A stretch of DNA of 64,000 nt from positions 1 to 64,000 of the forward strand of contig JBGVJZ010000024.1 of assembly GCA_045129695.1 (NCBI GenBank), in the 5' to 3' direction. This DNA is from Eshraghiella sp045129695. Lineage in GTDB: Bacteria > Bacillota > Clostridia > Lachnospirales > Lachnospiraceae. The notes beneath the pieces are model-generated. The model saw only the letters and a program-made list of their open reading frames with translations, was not told where the DNA came from and did no database searches. This document shows, piece by piece, positions 44,994 through 55,600 of this stretch (its first letter is position 1; each line of letters starts with the position of its first letter). Made by a program: the position numbers and the translations under genes.

Positions 44994-47900
44994 TTATTTA
45001 TTAACACTTGCGTAAAATGCTTCAATCTGAGCTTCTTCCCTGCTCATTCCCTGTTCCTCAAACCGGCACGTTAACTGCATAAGCCTCTTGTAATCCTCAG
45101 GTATAATCTTTTTGAATTTAGGAAGATATTCTTCAAAATTTTCAAGTACAGTCCTGCCCTTTATTGAGCCGGTTGATTCAACGTGTTTTTCAATAATTTT
45201 TCTTAATTCTTCCTGATCTGGTTTACTTTCAACCTTTTCCATAAGAACCATTTCTTTATTAAGATTTCTGTACAGACAATTATTCTCATCAAGAACGTAT
45301 ACAATACCGCCGCTCATACCTGCTGCAAAATTCTTTCCGGTAGGTCCCAGAATTACTACATGACCACCCGTCATGTATTCACAACCATGCTCGCCGACAC
45401 CTTCAACAACTGCCGTTGCACCTGAGTTACGTACGCAGAAACGTTCTCCTGCCATTCCGGCAATATACGCTTCACCTGAGGTTGCTCCATAGAGTGCCAC
45501 GTTACCGATAATAATATTTTTCTCCGGCTCATATAAAGCGTTATCAGGAGCAAATACCGTAAGCTTACCTCCTGAAAGTCCCTTGCCGAAATAATCGTTA
45601 CTGTCACCGCAAAGTGAAAGTGTAAGTCCCCTCGGAATAAAAGCTCCGAAGCTCTGTCCTGCTGAACCCTTACAATTAATAACAATTGTATCTTCATTAA
45701 GTCCTGCCGGATTCTTTCTTGTAATTTCTGAACCAAGAAGTGTTCCAAAAGTTCTGTCTATATTGGTTAACTTAATATCAATTGAGGTTTTTGTTCCTTT
45801 TTCAATTGCCTGGATAATATCTTTTTTGTTAAGAATACATTTCTCATCCTTGGTTGTTTCAAGCTGAAAATCATATGCACATTCAGGCTTAAATACTGCT
45901 GTTTCCACTTCTGGAGAAGTTCCGATAATTCTGCTTAAATCAAGCTTTGACTCACGTTCATTAAGATTATCTTTTTTCCTGAGCATATCAACTCTTCCAA
46001 CCATCTCATCAATTGTTCTGAAGCCTAACTTAGCCATGTATTCACGCAGCTGTCTTGCAATAAATATCATAAAATTCTCAACATATTCCGGCTTACCCAT
46101 GAATCTTTTTCTAAGCTCAGGATTCTGTGTTGCAACACCCATCGGACAGGTATCAAGATTACATACTCTCATCATTGTACAGCCGAGTGTTACAAGCGGT
46201 GCCGTGGCAAAACCGAATTCCTCAGCTCCGAGTAATGCTGCGATTGCAACATCACGGCCACTCATTAATTTGCCATCCGTCTCAATTACAACTCTGTTTC
46301 TGAGACCATTCATTAATAACGTCTGATGTGTCTCCGCAAGGCCTAATTCCCAAGGAAGACCTGCATTATGAATTGAACTTAACGGTGCTGCACCCGTACC
46401 TCCGTCATAACCTGAGATTAATACAACCTGTGCTCCGGCCTTGGCAACACCTGCGGCAATTGTACCGACTCCTGCCTCTGATACAAGCTTAACGGAAATT
46501 CTTGCATTTTTATTAGCATTCTTTAAGTCATAAATAAGCTGTGCCAAATCCTCAATTGAATAGATATCGTGATGTGGCGGTGGTGAGATAAGACTTACCC
46601 CCGGTGTTGAATGTCTGGTCTTTGCAATCCAAGGATATACCTTTTTTGCAGGCAGGTGTCCGCCCTCGCCGGGCTTTGCCCCCTGTGCTAATTTAATCTG
46701 GATTTCCTTGGAATTTACAAGGTAGCGGCTGGTTACACCGAAGCGTCCGCTTGCCACCTGTTTAATTGCCGAACATCTGTCCCTGTCTGTTCCTGATGAT
46801 TCAATTCTCTCATCACTTTCACCACCCTCACCACTGTTTGACTTACCATGAAGGTGATTCATCGCAATTGCAAGAGCCTCATGTGCCTCCTGTGAAATTG
46901 AGCCATAGGACATTGCACCTGTTTTAAATCTTCTGACAATTGACATCTCATCCTCAACCTCTGAAATATCAATTCCTTTTTCAGGATAATTAAAGTCCAT
47001 AATGCTTCTTATATATCCTGTTCTTTCGTCATCTACAAGCTTAGTGTATTCAACGAATTTATTATAATCACCCTCCCTTGTTGACTGCTGAAGAAGGTGT
47101 ATTGTCTGTGGATTATAACGATGCTCCTCGCCCTGACTTCTCATCTTATGTCTGCCCATTGCAGTGAGAGTAAGGTCGGTATCAAGTCCCAAAGGATCAA
47201 ACGCCTTGGAATGCTGTTTATCAGCCTGTGCCCCGATATCCTCAAGAGTAATTCCGCCGATACGGCTCACCGTTCCTGTAAAATAACGGTCAATAACCTC
47301 CTCAGAAATACCTATTGCCTCAAAAATTTTGCTGCCCTGATATGACTGGATTGTTGAAATTCCCATCTTGGAAGCAATTTTAACAATGCCATGAAGAATT
47401 GCTTCATCATAATCATTAACTGCTGCATAATAATCCTTATTGAGAAGCTTTTCTTCTACCAGCTCTGCAATTGTTGAATGAGCAAGATATGGATTAACTG
47501 CACTTGCACCATATCCCAATAATGTTGCAAAATGATGCACTTCTCTTGGCTCTCCGGACTCAATAATTAATGACATTGCCGTACATTTTCTGGTCTGAAC
47601 CAGATGACTGTGAACTGCTGCCACAGCAAGTAGTGAAGGGATTGCCACATGATTCTCGTCCACGCCTCTGTCTGACAGAATAAGTATATTGGCGCCCTCA
47701 CGATATGCCTTGTCAACCTCCACAAAAAGATGGTCAAGTACTCTGTCCATTGGTGTACTTTTATAGAAAATAATAGGTACCTGTGCAGCTTTAAAGCCCT
47801 TTTTCTTAATGGTCTTAATTTTTAACATATCCAAATCTGACAGGATTGGATTATTTATTTTTAATACCTGACAGTTTTCAGGCTTTTCTTCAAGAAGATT

Positions 47901-49532
47901 ACCATTCTTGCCAATATATACATTGGTTGAGGTTACGATTTTCTCCCTTATTGCATCAATCGGAGGATTCGTTACCTGTGCAAATAACTGTTTAAAATAA
48001 TAGAATAACGGCTGATATTCCTTGGAAAGAGCTGCAATCGGAGTATCAACACCCATAGCACCAATCTGCTCTTGTCCGTTAAGTGCCATCGCATAAATTC
48101 CATTGCGGTATTCCTCATAGGTATAACCGAAAGCCTTGTGCAATCTGGCTCTTTCCTCCTTGGTAAAGCCCGGAATAACCTCATTAGGAATTTTTAATTC
48201 ACTTAAAGTTACAAGATTGCCGTCAAGCCATTCGCCGTAAGGCTCTTTTCTCGCGTATTTTTCCTTAATCTCTTCATCAGAGAAAATTCTGCCTTCAACT
48301 GTATCTACAAGAAGCATTTTGCCCGGATGAAGTCTTTCTTTTTTCAAAATATGATTCTCCGGAAGGTCTAATGCTCCTACCTCCGATGCGAGGATAAGGC
48401 GATCATCATCCATTATATAATAACGTGAAGGTCTGAGTCCGTTCCTGTCAAGGATTGCTCCCATCAAATCTCCGTCTGAGAACAGGATTGAAGCAGGTCC
48501 GTCCCATGGCTCCATCATAGTTGCATAATACTGATAGAAATCTCTTCTTTCCTGAGAAATTGTGTCATTATGTGACCAAGGCTCAGGAATCATAATCATT
48601 GCTGCAAGCGGAAGGTCCATTCCATTCATTACAAGGAATTCCAAAGTATTATCAAGCATTGCCGAATCGGAGCCCTGTGTGTTTACAATTGGTAAAACCT
48701 TGGTTATATCCTCCTCTGAAAGCTTTGAAAGCTGCATTGTCTCTTCTCTGGCAAGCATTTTGTCTGCATTGCCCTTTATTGTATTAATCTCACCATTGTG
48801 AACGATGAATCTGTTTGGATGTGCTCTATCCCAGCTTGGATTGGTGTTGGTTGAGAATCTGGAATGTACGGTAGCAATTGCTGATTCATAATCCTTATCC
48901 TGCAAATCCTTAAAGAAGGTTCTTAACTGTCCGACAAGGAACATTCCTTTATATACAATTGTTCTGCTTGAAAGTGATGGTACATATGTATTGTCGTTAC
49001 TCTGTTCAAAAACTCGTCTTACAATATAAAGCTTTCTGTCAAAATCAAGACCCCCTAAAACCATTGCAGGCTTCTCAATGAATCCCTGACAGATATATGG
49101 CATGCAGTCTCTCGCTTTCTCTCCAAGAACATTTTCAACAACAGGAACAACACGCCAGCCTAAGAATTTCATTCCCTCTTTTTCAACGATAATCTCAAAC
49201 ATTTTCTTTGCCTGATTTCTCTTTAATTCATCCTGTGGAAAGAAAAACATTCCGATTCCATATTCTCTTTCACCACCGATTGCAATGCCTTCGGCAGCAC
49301 ATACCTTTGAAAAGAATTTGTGTGAAATCTGGGTAAGGATACCAACACCGTCACCGGTCTTGCCTTCTGCATCCTTACCTGCCCTGTGCTCAAGATTTTC
49401 AACTATTTTGAGAGCATCAGTTACAATCTGATGACTCTTTTTGCCTTTAATATTTACTACTGCTCCTATACCGCAGTTATCATGTTCAAACTGGGGATTA
49501 TACAATCCGTATCTGTTATTTTGCTGATTCAT
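44994..49532 (-). CDS. gltB: Glutamate synthase (NADPH) large subunit
   Basis: 1512 residues from the ATG at 49532, which has AGGAGG 9 bases upstream; an earlier in-frame start at 49670 lies deep in pyrG and is rejected. The amidotransferase nucleophile is Cys20 (EHDNCGIGAVV), exposed after removal of a 19-residue propeptide. The FMN and 3Fe-4S domain has GEGGESDERI, KPGEGGHLPAKKV, CTMMRVCNLDTCPMGVATQ, and the C-terminal beta-helix has the GGxVxVxG repeats. It makes two glutamates from glutamine and 2-oxoglutarate. It overlaps pyrG by 17 bases. Confidence 0.97.
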   Translation of the reverse strand: MNQQNNRYGLYNPQFEHDNCGIGAVVNIKGKKSHQIVTDALKIVENLEHRAGKDAEGKTGDGVGILTQISHKFFSKVCAAEGIAIGGEREYGIGMFFFPQDELKRNQAKKMFEIIVEKEGMKFLGWRVVPVVENVLGEKARDCMPYICQGFIEKPAMVLGGLDFDRKLYIVRRVFEQSNDNTYVPSLSSRTIVYKGMFLVGQLRTFFKDLQDKDYESAIATVHSRFSTNTNPSWDRAHPNRFIVHNGEINTIKGNADKMLAREETMQLSKLSEEDITKVLPIVNTQGSDSAMLDNTLEFLVMNGMDLPLAAMIMIPEPWSHNDTISQERRDFYQYYATMMEPWDGPASILFSDGDLMGAILDRNGLRPSRYYIMDDDRLILASEVGALDLPENHILKKERLHPGKMLLVDTVEGRIFSDEEIKEKYARKEPYGEWLDGNLVTLSELKIPNEVIPGFTKEERARLHKAFGYTYEEYRNGIYAMALNGQEQIGAMGVDTPIAALSKEYQPLFYYFKQLFAQVTNPPIDAIREKIVTSTNVYIGKNGNLLEEKPENCQVLKINNPILSDLDMLKIKTIKKKGFKAAQVPIIFYKSTPMDRVLDHLFVEVDKAYREGANILILSDRGVDENHVAIPSLLAVAAVHSHLVQTRKCTAMSLIIESGEPREVHHFATLLGYGASAVNPYLAHSTIAELVEEKLLNKDYYAAVNDYDEAILHGIVKIASKMGISTIQSYQGSKIFEAIGISEEVIDRYFTGTVSRIGGITLEDIGAQADKQHSKAFDPLGLDTDLTLTAMGRHKMRSQGEEHRYNPQTIHLLQQSTREGDYNKFVEYTKLVDDERTGYIRSIMDFNYPEKGIDISEVEDEMSIVRRFKTGAMSYGSISQEAHEALAIAMNHLHGKSNSGEGGESDERIESSGTDRDRCSAIKQVASGRFGVTSRYLVNSKEIQIKLAQGAKPGEGGHLPAKKVYPWIAKTRHSTPGVSLISPPPHHDIYSIEDLAQLIYDLKNANKNARISVKLVSEAGVGTIAAGVAKAGAQVVLISGYDGGTGAAPLSSIHNAGLPWELGLAETHQTLLMNGLRNRVVIETDGKLMSGRDVAIAALLGAEEFGFATAPLVTLGCTMMRVCNLDTCPMGVATQNPELRKRFMGKPEYVENFMIFIARQLREYMAKLGFRTIDEMVGRVDMLRKKDNLNERESKLDLSRIIGTSPEVETAVFKPECAYDFQLETTKDEKCILNKKDIIQAIEKGTKTSIDIKLTNIDRTFGTLLGSEITRKNPAGLNEDTIVINCKGSAGQSFGAFIPRGLTLSLCGDSNDYFGKGLSGGKLTVFAPDNALYEPEKNIIIGNVALYGATSGEAYIAGMAGERFCVRNSGATAVVEGVGEHGCEYMTGGHVVILGPTGKNFAAGMSGGIVYVLDENNCLYRNLNKEMVLMEKVESKPDQEELRKIIEKHVESTGSIKGRTVLENFEEYLPKFKKIIPEDYKRLMQLTCRFEEQGMSREEAQIEAFYASVNK

Positions 49533-51147
49533 ACTTAAAATCCTCCTGATTCTTATTTCTGTAAGCAGCCTTAATAAAGCCGTTAAATAACGGATGTGCG
49601 CTATTCGGTCTGGATTTAAATTCCGGATGTGACTGTGTTGCGATGAAGAACGGATGACTGTCAAGCTCAATCATTTCCACAATCTTTTCATCAGGTGACA
49701 GACCTGAAAGTGTAAGTCCTTTCTCTATAAGAATTTTTCTGTAATTATTATTCACTTCATATCTATGTCTGTGTCGTTCAAAAATCTCCTGAGATTTATA
49801 AAGGTACGATGCGAGCGTATCCTTTTTCAATATACAAGGATATGCTCCCAGCCTTAAGGTTCCTCCTATATCAACAACTTCTCTCTGCTCCGACATAAGA
49901 GATATCACAGGATTAGAGGTTTCTCTGTTAAACTCTATACTGTCAGCGTCACTAAGCCCTGCTACATTCCTTGCAAATTCCACAATCGCAAGCTGCATTC
50001 CGAGACATATCCCAAGAAACGGGATATTATGAATTCTTGCATAATTAATAGCTGTTATTTTTCCCTCAATGCCTCTTGCTCCGAAGCCACCCGGAACCAG
50101 AATTCCGTTCATATCCTTTAAAAGCTCATCTGCATTGTCGGAATTAAGCATCTCTGAGTCAATCCAGTTAATATTTACATTAACCTTATTTGCTATTCCA
50201 CCATGCTTCAATGCCTCTGCAACACTCAGATAAGCGTCATGCAATGAAATGTATTTACCTACAAGTGCAATATTAACTTCTCCATCCGAAGCATGCAGAT
50301 TATCAATCATATTTTCCCAATCCGTAAGGTCGGGCTTTGGGCAAGGAATATTAAGGCACTCGCAAACCGCCTCTGCAAATCTTTCCTTCTCTAACATCAT
50401 CGGAACCTCATATAATGAAGGCGCATCAAGATTCTGCAATACATGCTCCTTCTTCACATTACAGAATAATGCAATTTTACTTTTTATCTGGTCATCCAGA
50501 GGATAATCAGAACGGCATACAATAATGTCCGGCCAGATACCCATTCGCTGCAATTCCTTAACACTCATCTGGGTTGGCTTTGTCTTCATCTCTCCCGAAG
50601 CCTTTAAATAAGGAATAAGTGTAACATGTACAAGTATTACATTTTCCCTTCCTGCCTCGTCCTGAAACTGCCTTATCGCTTCAAGAAACGGCTGGCTCTC
50701 AATATCTCCGACGGTTCCTCCTACCTCTATAATTGAAATGGTTGAATCATTTTCGTCCTTGGCTTTATAGAAACGGGACTTAATTTCATTGGTAATATGC
50801 GGAATTACCTGTACAGTTCCTCCACCGTAATCACCATGTCTTTCCTTATTTAATACGGACCAATAAATTTTTCCGGTAGTAACATTGGAATTTTTATCAA
50901 GATTTTCATCAATAAACCTTTCATAATGTCCCAAATCCAAATCTGTCTCCGTACCGTCATCCGTCACGAACACCTCACCATGCTGAATTGGATTCATCGT
51001 TCCGGGGTCCATATTAATATAGGGGTCAAACTTCTGAATTATTACATGGTATCCACGCGATTTTAAAAGTCTTCCGAGTGAAGCAGCCGTAATTCCTTTT
51101 CCCAGTCCCGATACGACTCCTCCTGTTACAAAAATATATTTAACCAT
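49516..51147 (-). CDS. pyrG: CTP synthase (glutamine hydrolysing)
   Basis: 543 residues. N-terminal synthetase: IFVTGGVVSGLGKGITAASLGRLLKSRG with the P-loop, and PYINMDPGTMNP. C-terminal class I amidotransferase: PFLGICLGMQLAIVEFARN with the nucleophile near residue 380, and the His-Glu pair in ATQSHPEFKSRP. It aminates UTP to CTP with glutamine. Here it is the first gene of a nitrogen operon, its 3' end overlapping gltB, and it is preceded by a long leader with a terminator. Control by CTP-sensing reiterative initiation, as in Bacillus pyrG, is not suggested since the expected start lacks a GGGC tract. Confidence 0.97.
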   Translation of the reverse strand: MVKYIFVTGGVVSGLGKGITAASLGRLLKSRGYHVIIQKFDPYINMDPGTMNPIQHGEVFVTDDGTETDLDLGHYERFIDENLDKNSNVTTGKIYWSVLNKERHGDYGGGTVQVIPHITNEIKSRFYKAKDENDSTISIIEVGGTVGDIESQPFLEAIRQFQDEAGRENVILVHVTLIPYLKASGEMKTKPTQMSVKELQRMGIWPDIIVCRSDYPLDDQIKSKIALFCNVKKEHVLQNLDAPSLYEVPMMLEKERFAEAVCECLNIPCPKPDLTDWENMIDNLHASDGEVNIALVGKYISLHDAYLSVAEALKHGGIANKVNVNINWIDSEMLNSDNADELLKDMNGILVPGGFGARGIEGKITAINYARIHNIPFLGICLGMQLAIVEFARNVAGLSDADSIEFNRETSNPVISLMSEQREVVDIGGTLRLGAYPCILKKDTLASYLYKSQEIFERHRHRYEVNNNYRKILIEKGLTLSGLSPDEKIVEMIELDSHPFFIATQSHPEFKSRPNSAHPLFNGFIKAAYRNKNQEDFKYESAK

Positions 51148-51188
51148 CTTTTACCTCCGTATTTTATGTAGGTTCCTTAATTTAATGC

Positions 51189-51241
51189 AAAAAAGAGAAG
51201 AAGACGCCAAACAAGCCGCATCAATGCAACTGTCTGACGTC
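51189..51241 (-). terminator. Leader terminator of the pyrG operon
   Basis: On the minus strand GACGTCAGACAG pairs with TTGTTTGGCGTC (12 pairs, including G-T pairs), followed by the T-rich tract TTCTTCTCTTTTTT (51189-51202). Its 5' arm uses the 3' arm of the first hexaloop hairpin and the foot of the second, so the structures exclude each other. Confidence 0.75.
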
Positions 51242-51248
51242 ATTGTCA
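51214..51248 (-). promoter_or_regulatory. Dual-hexaloop ANTAR target in the pyrG leader
   Basis: On the minus strand hairpin 1 is TGAC-[AATGAC]-GTCA (51248-51235) and hairpin 2 is AGTTGC-[ATTGAT]-GCGGCT (51231-51214, two G-T pairs), three bases apart. Both loops have six bases with A at position 1 and G at position 4, the pattern bound by ANTAR antiterminators. The regulator gene lies at the end of the same operon. Confidence 0.75.
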
Positions 51249-51273
51249 TCAAAATTATTTTATTTATGTTAGC

Positions 51274-51302
51274 ATAATAACGGATTAAGATTAATTTGTA
51301 AA
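51274..51302 (-). promoter_or_regulatory. Promoter of the pyrG-gltBD-glnA-ANTAR operon
   Basis: On the minus strand TTTACA (51297-51302) and TATTAT (51274-51279) are 17 bases apart, about 25 bases upstream of the first hexaloop hairpin. The remaining bases between pyrG and carA are leader RNA of the two divergent units. Confidence 0.7.
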
Positions 51303-51372
51303 GTATTTTTTTAATAAAATTTATTTTGTTAAGATTTTCCCGTATTTTAAAATAAAAATTAAAGTTTTCCTG

Positions 51373-51401
51373 TTGACTGCCTGAGGCAAACGTGATAGTA
51401 T
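51373..51401 (+). promoter_or_regulatory. Promoter of carAB
   Basis: TTGACT (51373-51378) and TAGTAT (51396-51401) are 17 bases apart. The expected transcript starts only a few bases before the hexaloop hairpin. Confidence 0.75.
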
Positions 51402-51408
51402 GTTTTGC

Positions 51409-51448
51409 GGACAAAGGCGTTCAAGTGTATTACTTGACGCCTTTTTTT
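51409..51448 (+). terminator. carA leader: hexaloop hairpin overlapping an intrinsic terminator
   Basis: GGAC-[AAAGGC]-GTTC (51409-51422) forms a small hairpin with loop A1/G4. The loop and 3' arm are also the 5' arm of a terminator: AAAGGCGTTCAAGT (51413-51426) with ACTTGACGCCTTT (51432-51444), ending in seven T. The two folds exclude each other. Confidence 0.8.
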
Positions 51449-51513
51449 CATTATACCAGGGAAAATTTCATTTTCCAATCAACTGTAATAATAAAATGTA
51501 AAGAGGTGACATT

Positions 51514-52608
51514 ATGAATCAGAAAATATTTCTCCAATTAGAAGACGGCAGTATATATGAAGGAGAAGCCTTTGGTGCCCCACTTTTACATAATGTAGTT
51601 GCTGAAGTGGTATTTACCACAGCAATGACCGGTTATGTCGAAACACTTACGGACCCAAGCTATTACGGACAGATGGTTATTCAGACCTTCCCGCTTGTGG
51701 GTAATTATGGTGTTAATCCTTCTGATTTTGAAAGCAGTAAAATTCATATGAGTGCATATATAGTCCATGAATACTGCCATGCACCATCCAATTTCAGAAG
51801 TCAGTTCAGTCTGGATTCTTTTTTAAAGAAAAATAATGTTCCGGGTATATGCAATATTGATACACGTGCATTAACCAGAAAAATTCGCTCAAAGGGTGTT
51901 ATGACCGGTTGTCTTAGCACTTCTCAATTGTCATCTGACAAAATCTCAGAACTCTCAGCCTGGAAAATTAATGATGCAGTTAAAAATGTATCCTGCAATA
52001 ATACAACACGTCATCAGTCAGGACTGCCTGAGCATGAGGTCGTTCTGTGGGATTTCGGTGCCAAGGAAAATATACTCCGTTCGCTTCTTCGTCTTAACTG
52101 CAATGTTACAGTAGTTCCTGCTACAGCCACCTGCGAAGAAATACTTGCCCTTAAGCCTGACGGAATAATGTTAAGCAATGGTCCGGGCAACCCGAAGGAT
52201 AATACTTCAATTATTAAGGAGCTGAAAAAAATATGCTCCCACAAAATTCCTGTATTCGGAATCTGTCTGGGACACCAGCTCCTTGCACTTGCCAATGGCG
52301 GTGATACTGAGAAGCTTAAATACGGTCACCGTGGTGCCAACCAGCCTGTGAAGGATTTAAGCACCGGTAAAACCTACATAACAAGCCAGAATCATGGATA
52401 TGCCGTCAGAAATGATTCTCTGCCGGATAATTGCCGCATCTCTTATATAAATGTAAATGATGAAACCTGCGAAGGGCTTGAGTATGCCGCCTTCCCGGGC
52501 TTCTCCGTACAATTCCACCCGGAAGCCTGTGGTGGTCCGCATGATACGGAATTTCTTTTTAAACAGTTTATCAGGCTTATGAAAGGAGTGACACAGCCAT
52601 GCCTTTAA
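51514..52608 (+). CDS. carA: Carbamoyl-phosphate synthase small (glutaminase) subunit
   Basis: 364 residues. N-terminal CarA domain: EDGSIYEGEAFG, FTTAMTGYVETLTDPSYYGQ. C-terminal class I amidotransferase: PVFGICLGHQLLALANGG with the nucleophile near residue 251, and FPGFSVQFHPEACGGPHDTEFLF. It releases ammonia from glutamine for CarB. It overlaps carB by 10 bases. The leader terminator, rather than a PyrR site, is the visible control. AAGAGGTG precedes the start. Confidence 0.97.
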   Translation: MNQKIFLQLEDGSIYEGEAFGAPLLHNVVAEVVFTTAMTGYVETLTDPSYYGQMVIQTFPLVGNYGVNPSDFESSKIHMSAYIVHEYCHAPSNFRSQFSLDSFLKKNNVPGICNIDTRALTRKIRSKGVMTGCLSTSQLSSDKISELSAWKINDAVKNVSCNNTTRHQSGLPEHEVVLWDFGAKENILRSLLRLNCNVTVVPATATCEEILALKPDGIMLSNGPGNPKDNTSIIKELKKICSHKIPVFGICLGHQLLALANGGDTEKLKYGHRGANQPVKDLSTGKTYITSQNHGYAVRNDSLPDNCRISYINVNDETCEGLEYAAFPGFSVQFHPEACGGPHDTEFLFKQFIRLMKGVTQPCL

Positions 52609-55600
52609 ACCCAAATATAAAAAAAGTTCTTGTAATCGGTTCCGGTCCTATAGTAATCGGTCAGGCTGCCGAATTTGATTATGCAGGTACGCAGGCCTGT
52701 CTTGCGATTAAGGAAGAAGGACTTGAAGTGGTACTTGCAAATTCGAATCCTGCCACAATTATGACGGATTCTGCCATTGCTGACCATGTATATATAGAAC
52801 CTCTTACTCTTGATTATCTTAAAATGATTATACTTAAGGAAAAGCCTGACAGTATTCTGTCTACACTTGGTGGTCAGACAGGCTTAACACTGTCAATGCA
52901 GTTAGCCAAAGAAGGATTTCTGGATAAGCATGGAGTAACTCTGTTAGGTGCTAATCCTGAGACAATAGACAAAGCAGAGGACAGACAGATTTTTAAGGAA
53001 ACCATGTCCAAAATAAAACAGCCCGTTGTTCCTTCAACCGTAACCCACTCACTTGAGGCTTCCATGAGCTTTGCCGGTGAGGTTGGCTTCCCGGTTGTTG
53101 TAAGACCTGCTTTCACCCTCGGCGGCTCCGGCGGTGGTATTGCACATTCAGAGGAAGAGCTTCGCAGAATAGCCTCACAGGGCTTACGTCAGTCCCCAAT
53201 ACATCAGATTCTTGTCGAAAAATGCATTTCCGGATGGAAAGAAATCGAATTCGAGGTAATGAGAGACGGCAAGGGTAATGTTATAACAATATGCTCAATG
53301 GAAAATTTTGACCCTGTCGGAATTCACACCGGAGATTCCATAGTAATTGCACCGGCCGTTACACTGGCTGATAAGGAATACCAGATGCTTCGTTCTGCTG
53401 CCTTAAAAATAATAAGTGCAATGGAAATTGAGGGCGGCTGTAATGTCCAGTTTGCATTGAATCCTGAAAGCTTTGAATACGCAGTAATCGAGGTTAATCC
53501 AAGAGTGTCACGTTCCTCCGCACTTGCAAGTAAGGCAACCGGATACCCTATTGCAAGAGTTGCAGCCAAAATTGCACTCGGATATTCCATGTACGAAATC
53601 AAAAATGAAATCACCGGCAGGACAACTGCCTGTTTTGAACCTGCTTTGGACTATGTTGTAATTAAGTTCCCTAAATGGCCTTTTGATAAATTTGTCTATG
53701 CAAGCAGAACTCTCGGTACTCAGATGAAGGCTACAGGCGAGGTAATGGCAATCGGAAGAAACTTTGAACAGGCTCTTTTAAAGGCTGTCCGTGGTGCTGA
53801 AATCTCCCACGATTATCTTGATGATAAGAATTTGAGACAATTATCAGATTCTGAGCTTATGTGCAAAATACTTGAACAGGATGATGAAAGGTGCTTTGCT
53901 CTCTACGAAGCATTGTATCGTGACTTTACCATAGAGGAACTGCATTCATTGACTAAGGTAGACGAATGGTTTTTATCTAAATTACTACATTTAACTGAGC
54001 TGGAGAAAAAATTAACATCAGAACCTCTGACTGATGAACTTGTTAATGAATTAAAATTCTATGGATTTACTGATAAAACAATACGCAGAATCAGCGGAAT
54101 GCAGGAAATATCCTCAAAGCCATACAGCTATAAGATGGTTGATACCTGTGCTGCAGAATTCAGTGCAATAACGCCTTACTTCTACTCTACTTATGGTGAA
54201 GAGGATGAAGCACTTGATTATGTTAACGATTACGCTCATAAAAAACCTGTAATAATGGTATTAGGCTCTGGTCCGATACGAATCGGACAGGGTATTGAAT
54301 TTGATTATGCCTCAGTGCATTGTGTACTCTCTTTGAAAAAAGCCGGCTATGAGGTTGTAATTGTAAATAATAATCCTGAAACAGTTTCAACGGATTTTAA
54401 TACTGCTGACAGACTATATTTTGAACCTCTGACAGCTGAGGATGTTAAGGATATTATTGAAATAGAAAAACCAATCGGGGTTGTTGTGGCTTTCGGCGGT
54501 CAGACTGCCATCAAGCTTACTAAATGGTTATCAGATAATAATATTCCTATTCTCGGAACACCTGCCGACAGTATTGATGCAGCAGAGGACAGAAGCCGCT
54601 TTGAACAGCTCTTAAAGGATTTACATATTAAGCAGCCTGTGGGCGATACCGTACAGACTGAAGCGGAGGCACTTTCTGTTGCCAACCGGCTGGGCTACCC
54701 TGTACTCCTCCGCCCTTCCTATGTACTTGGCGGTCAGAATATGATTATCGCATTCTCTGATGCAGATGTCAGTGAATACATGAAAATCATACTCTCACAT
54801 CTTAGCAACAACATTGTCTTAATCGACAAATACATGATGGGAACTGAACTGGAGGTTGACGCAATATGTGACGGTACAGATGTATTGCTGCCCGGAATTA
54901 TGGAGCATATCGACAGGGCCGGAATTCATTCAGGTGATTCTATTGCAGTATATCCTGCATGGAATCTGACCAAATCACAACAGGACAAAATAATTGATTA
55001 TTCAACACGTCTCGCACTCTCCCTTCATACTAAGGGACTGATTAATATTCAGTATGTAATAAGCAAAGGAGAAATATATGTGATAGAGGTTAACCCGCGT
55101 TCTTCAAGAACTGTTCCGTATTTAAGCAAGGTTACGGGTGTACCGATGATTGATATTGCTACTCAGATTATGCTGGGAAGAACACTCAGGGACATGGGCT
55201 ACTCATCAGGCTTATATCCTGATTCACAGAATGTTGCCGTTAAGGTTCCTGTATTCTCATTTGAAAAACTTGCAGGACTTGATACCACACTAGGACCAGA
55301 GATGAAATCCACCGGCGAGGTTCTCGGTATCGCTCCAACGCTCAATGAAGCTCTGTATAAGGGCCTGCTGGGTGCCGGCTACAAATTCGTGTCACAGGGA
55401 GGAGTATTTATTACGGTTCGGGATTCAGACAAAGAGGAGGCTGTGGAAATTGCAAGGGAATTCCATTCACTTGGATTCCACCTCTATGCAACGGAAGGTA
55501 CTGCCAATAAACTGCGTGAAAACGGTCTTACTGCAACAATGGTTCATAAAATACATGAATCGGAGCAGAATACAATTGCATTACTTGAGAGCGGCAAAAT

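Noticed and set aside
49533..49670. N-terminal extension of GltB inside pyrG
   Set aside because: The family requires a short propeptide before the catalytic Cys; the ATG at 49532 with AGGAGG gives exactly that.
51409..51448. A second hexaloop in the carA leader (and likewise in glnN and amtB)
   Set aside because: The remaining loops have three to five bases or lack A1/G4, so only one hexaloop per leader is claimed there.
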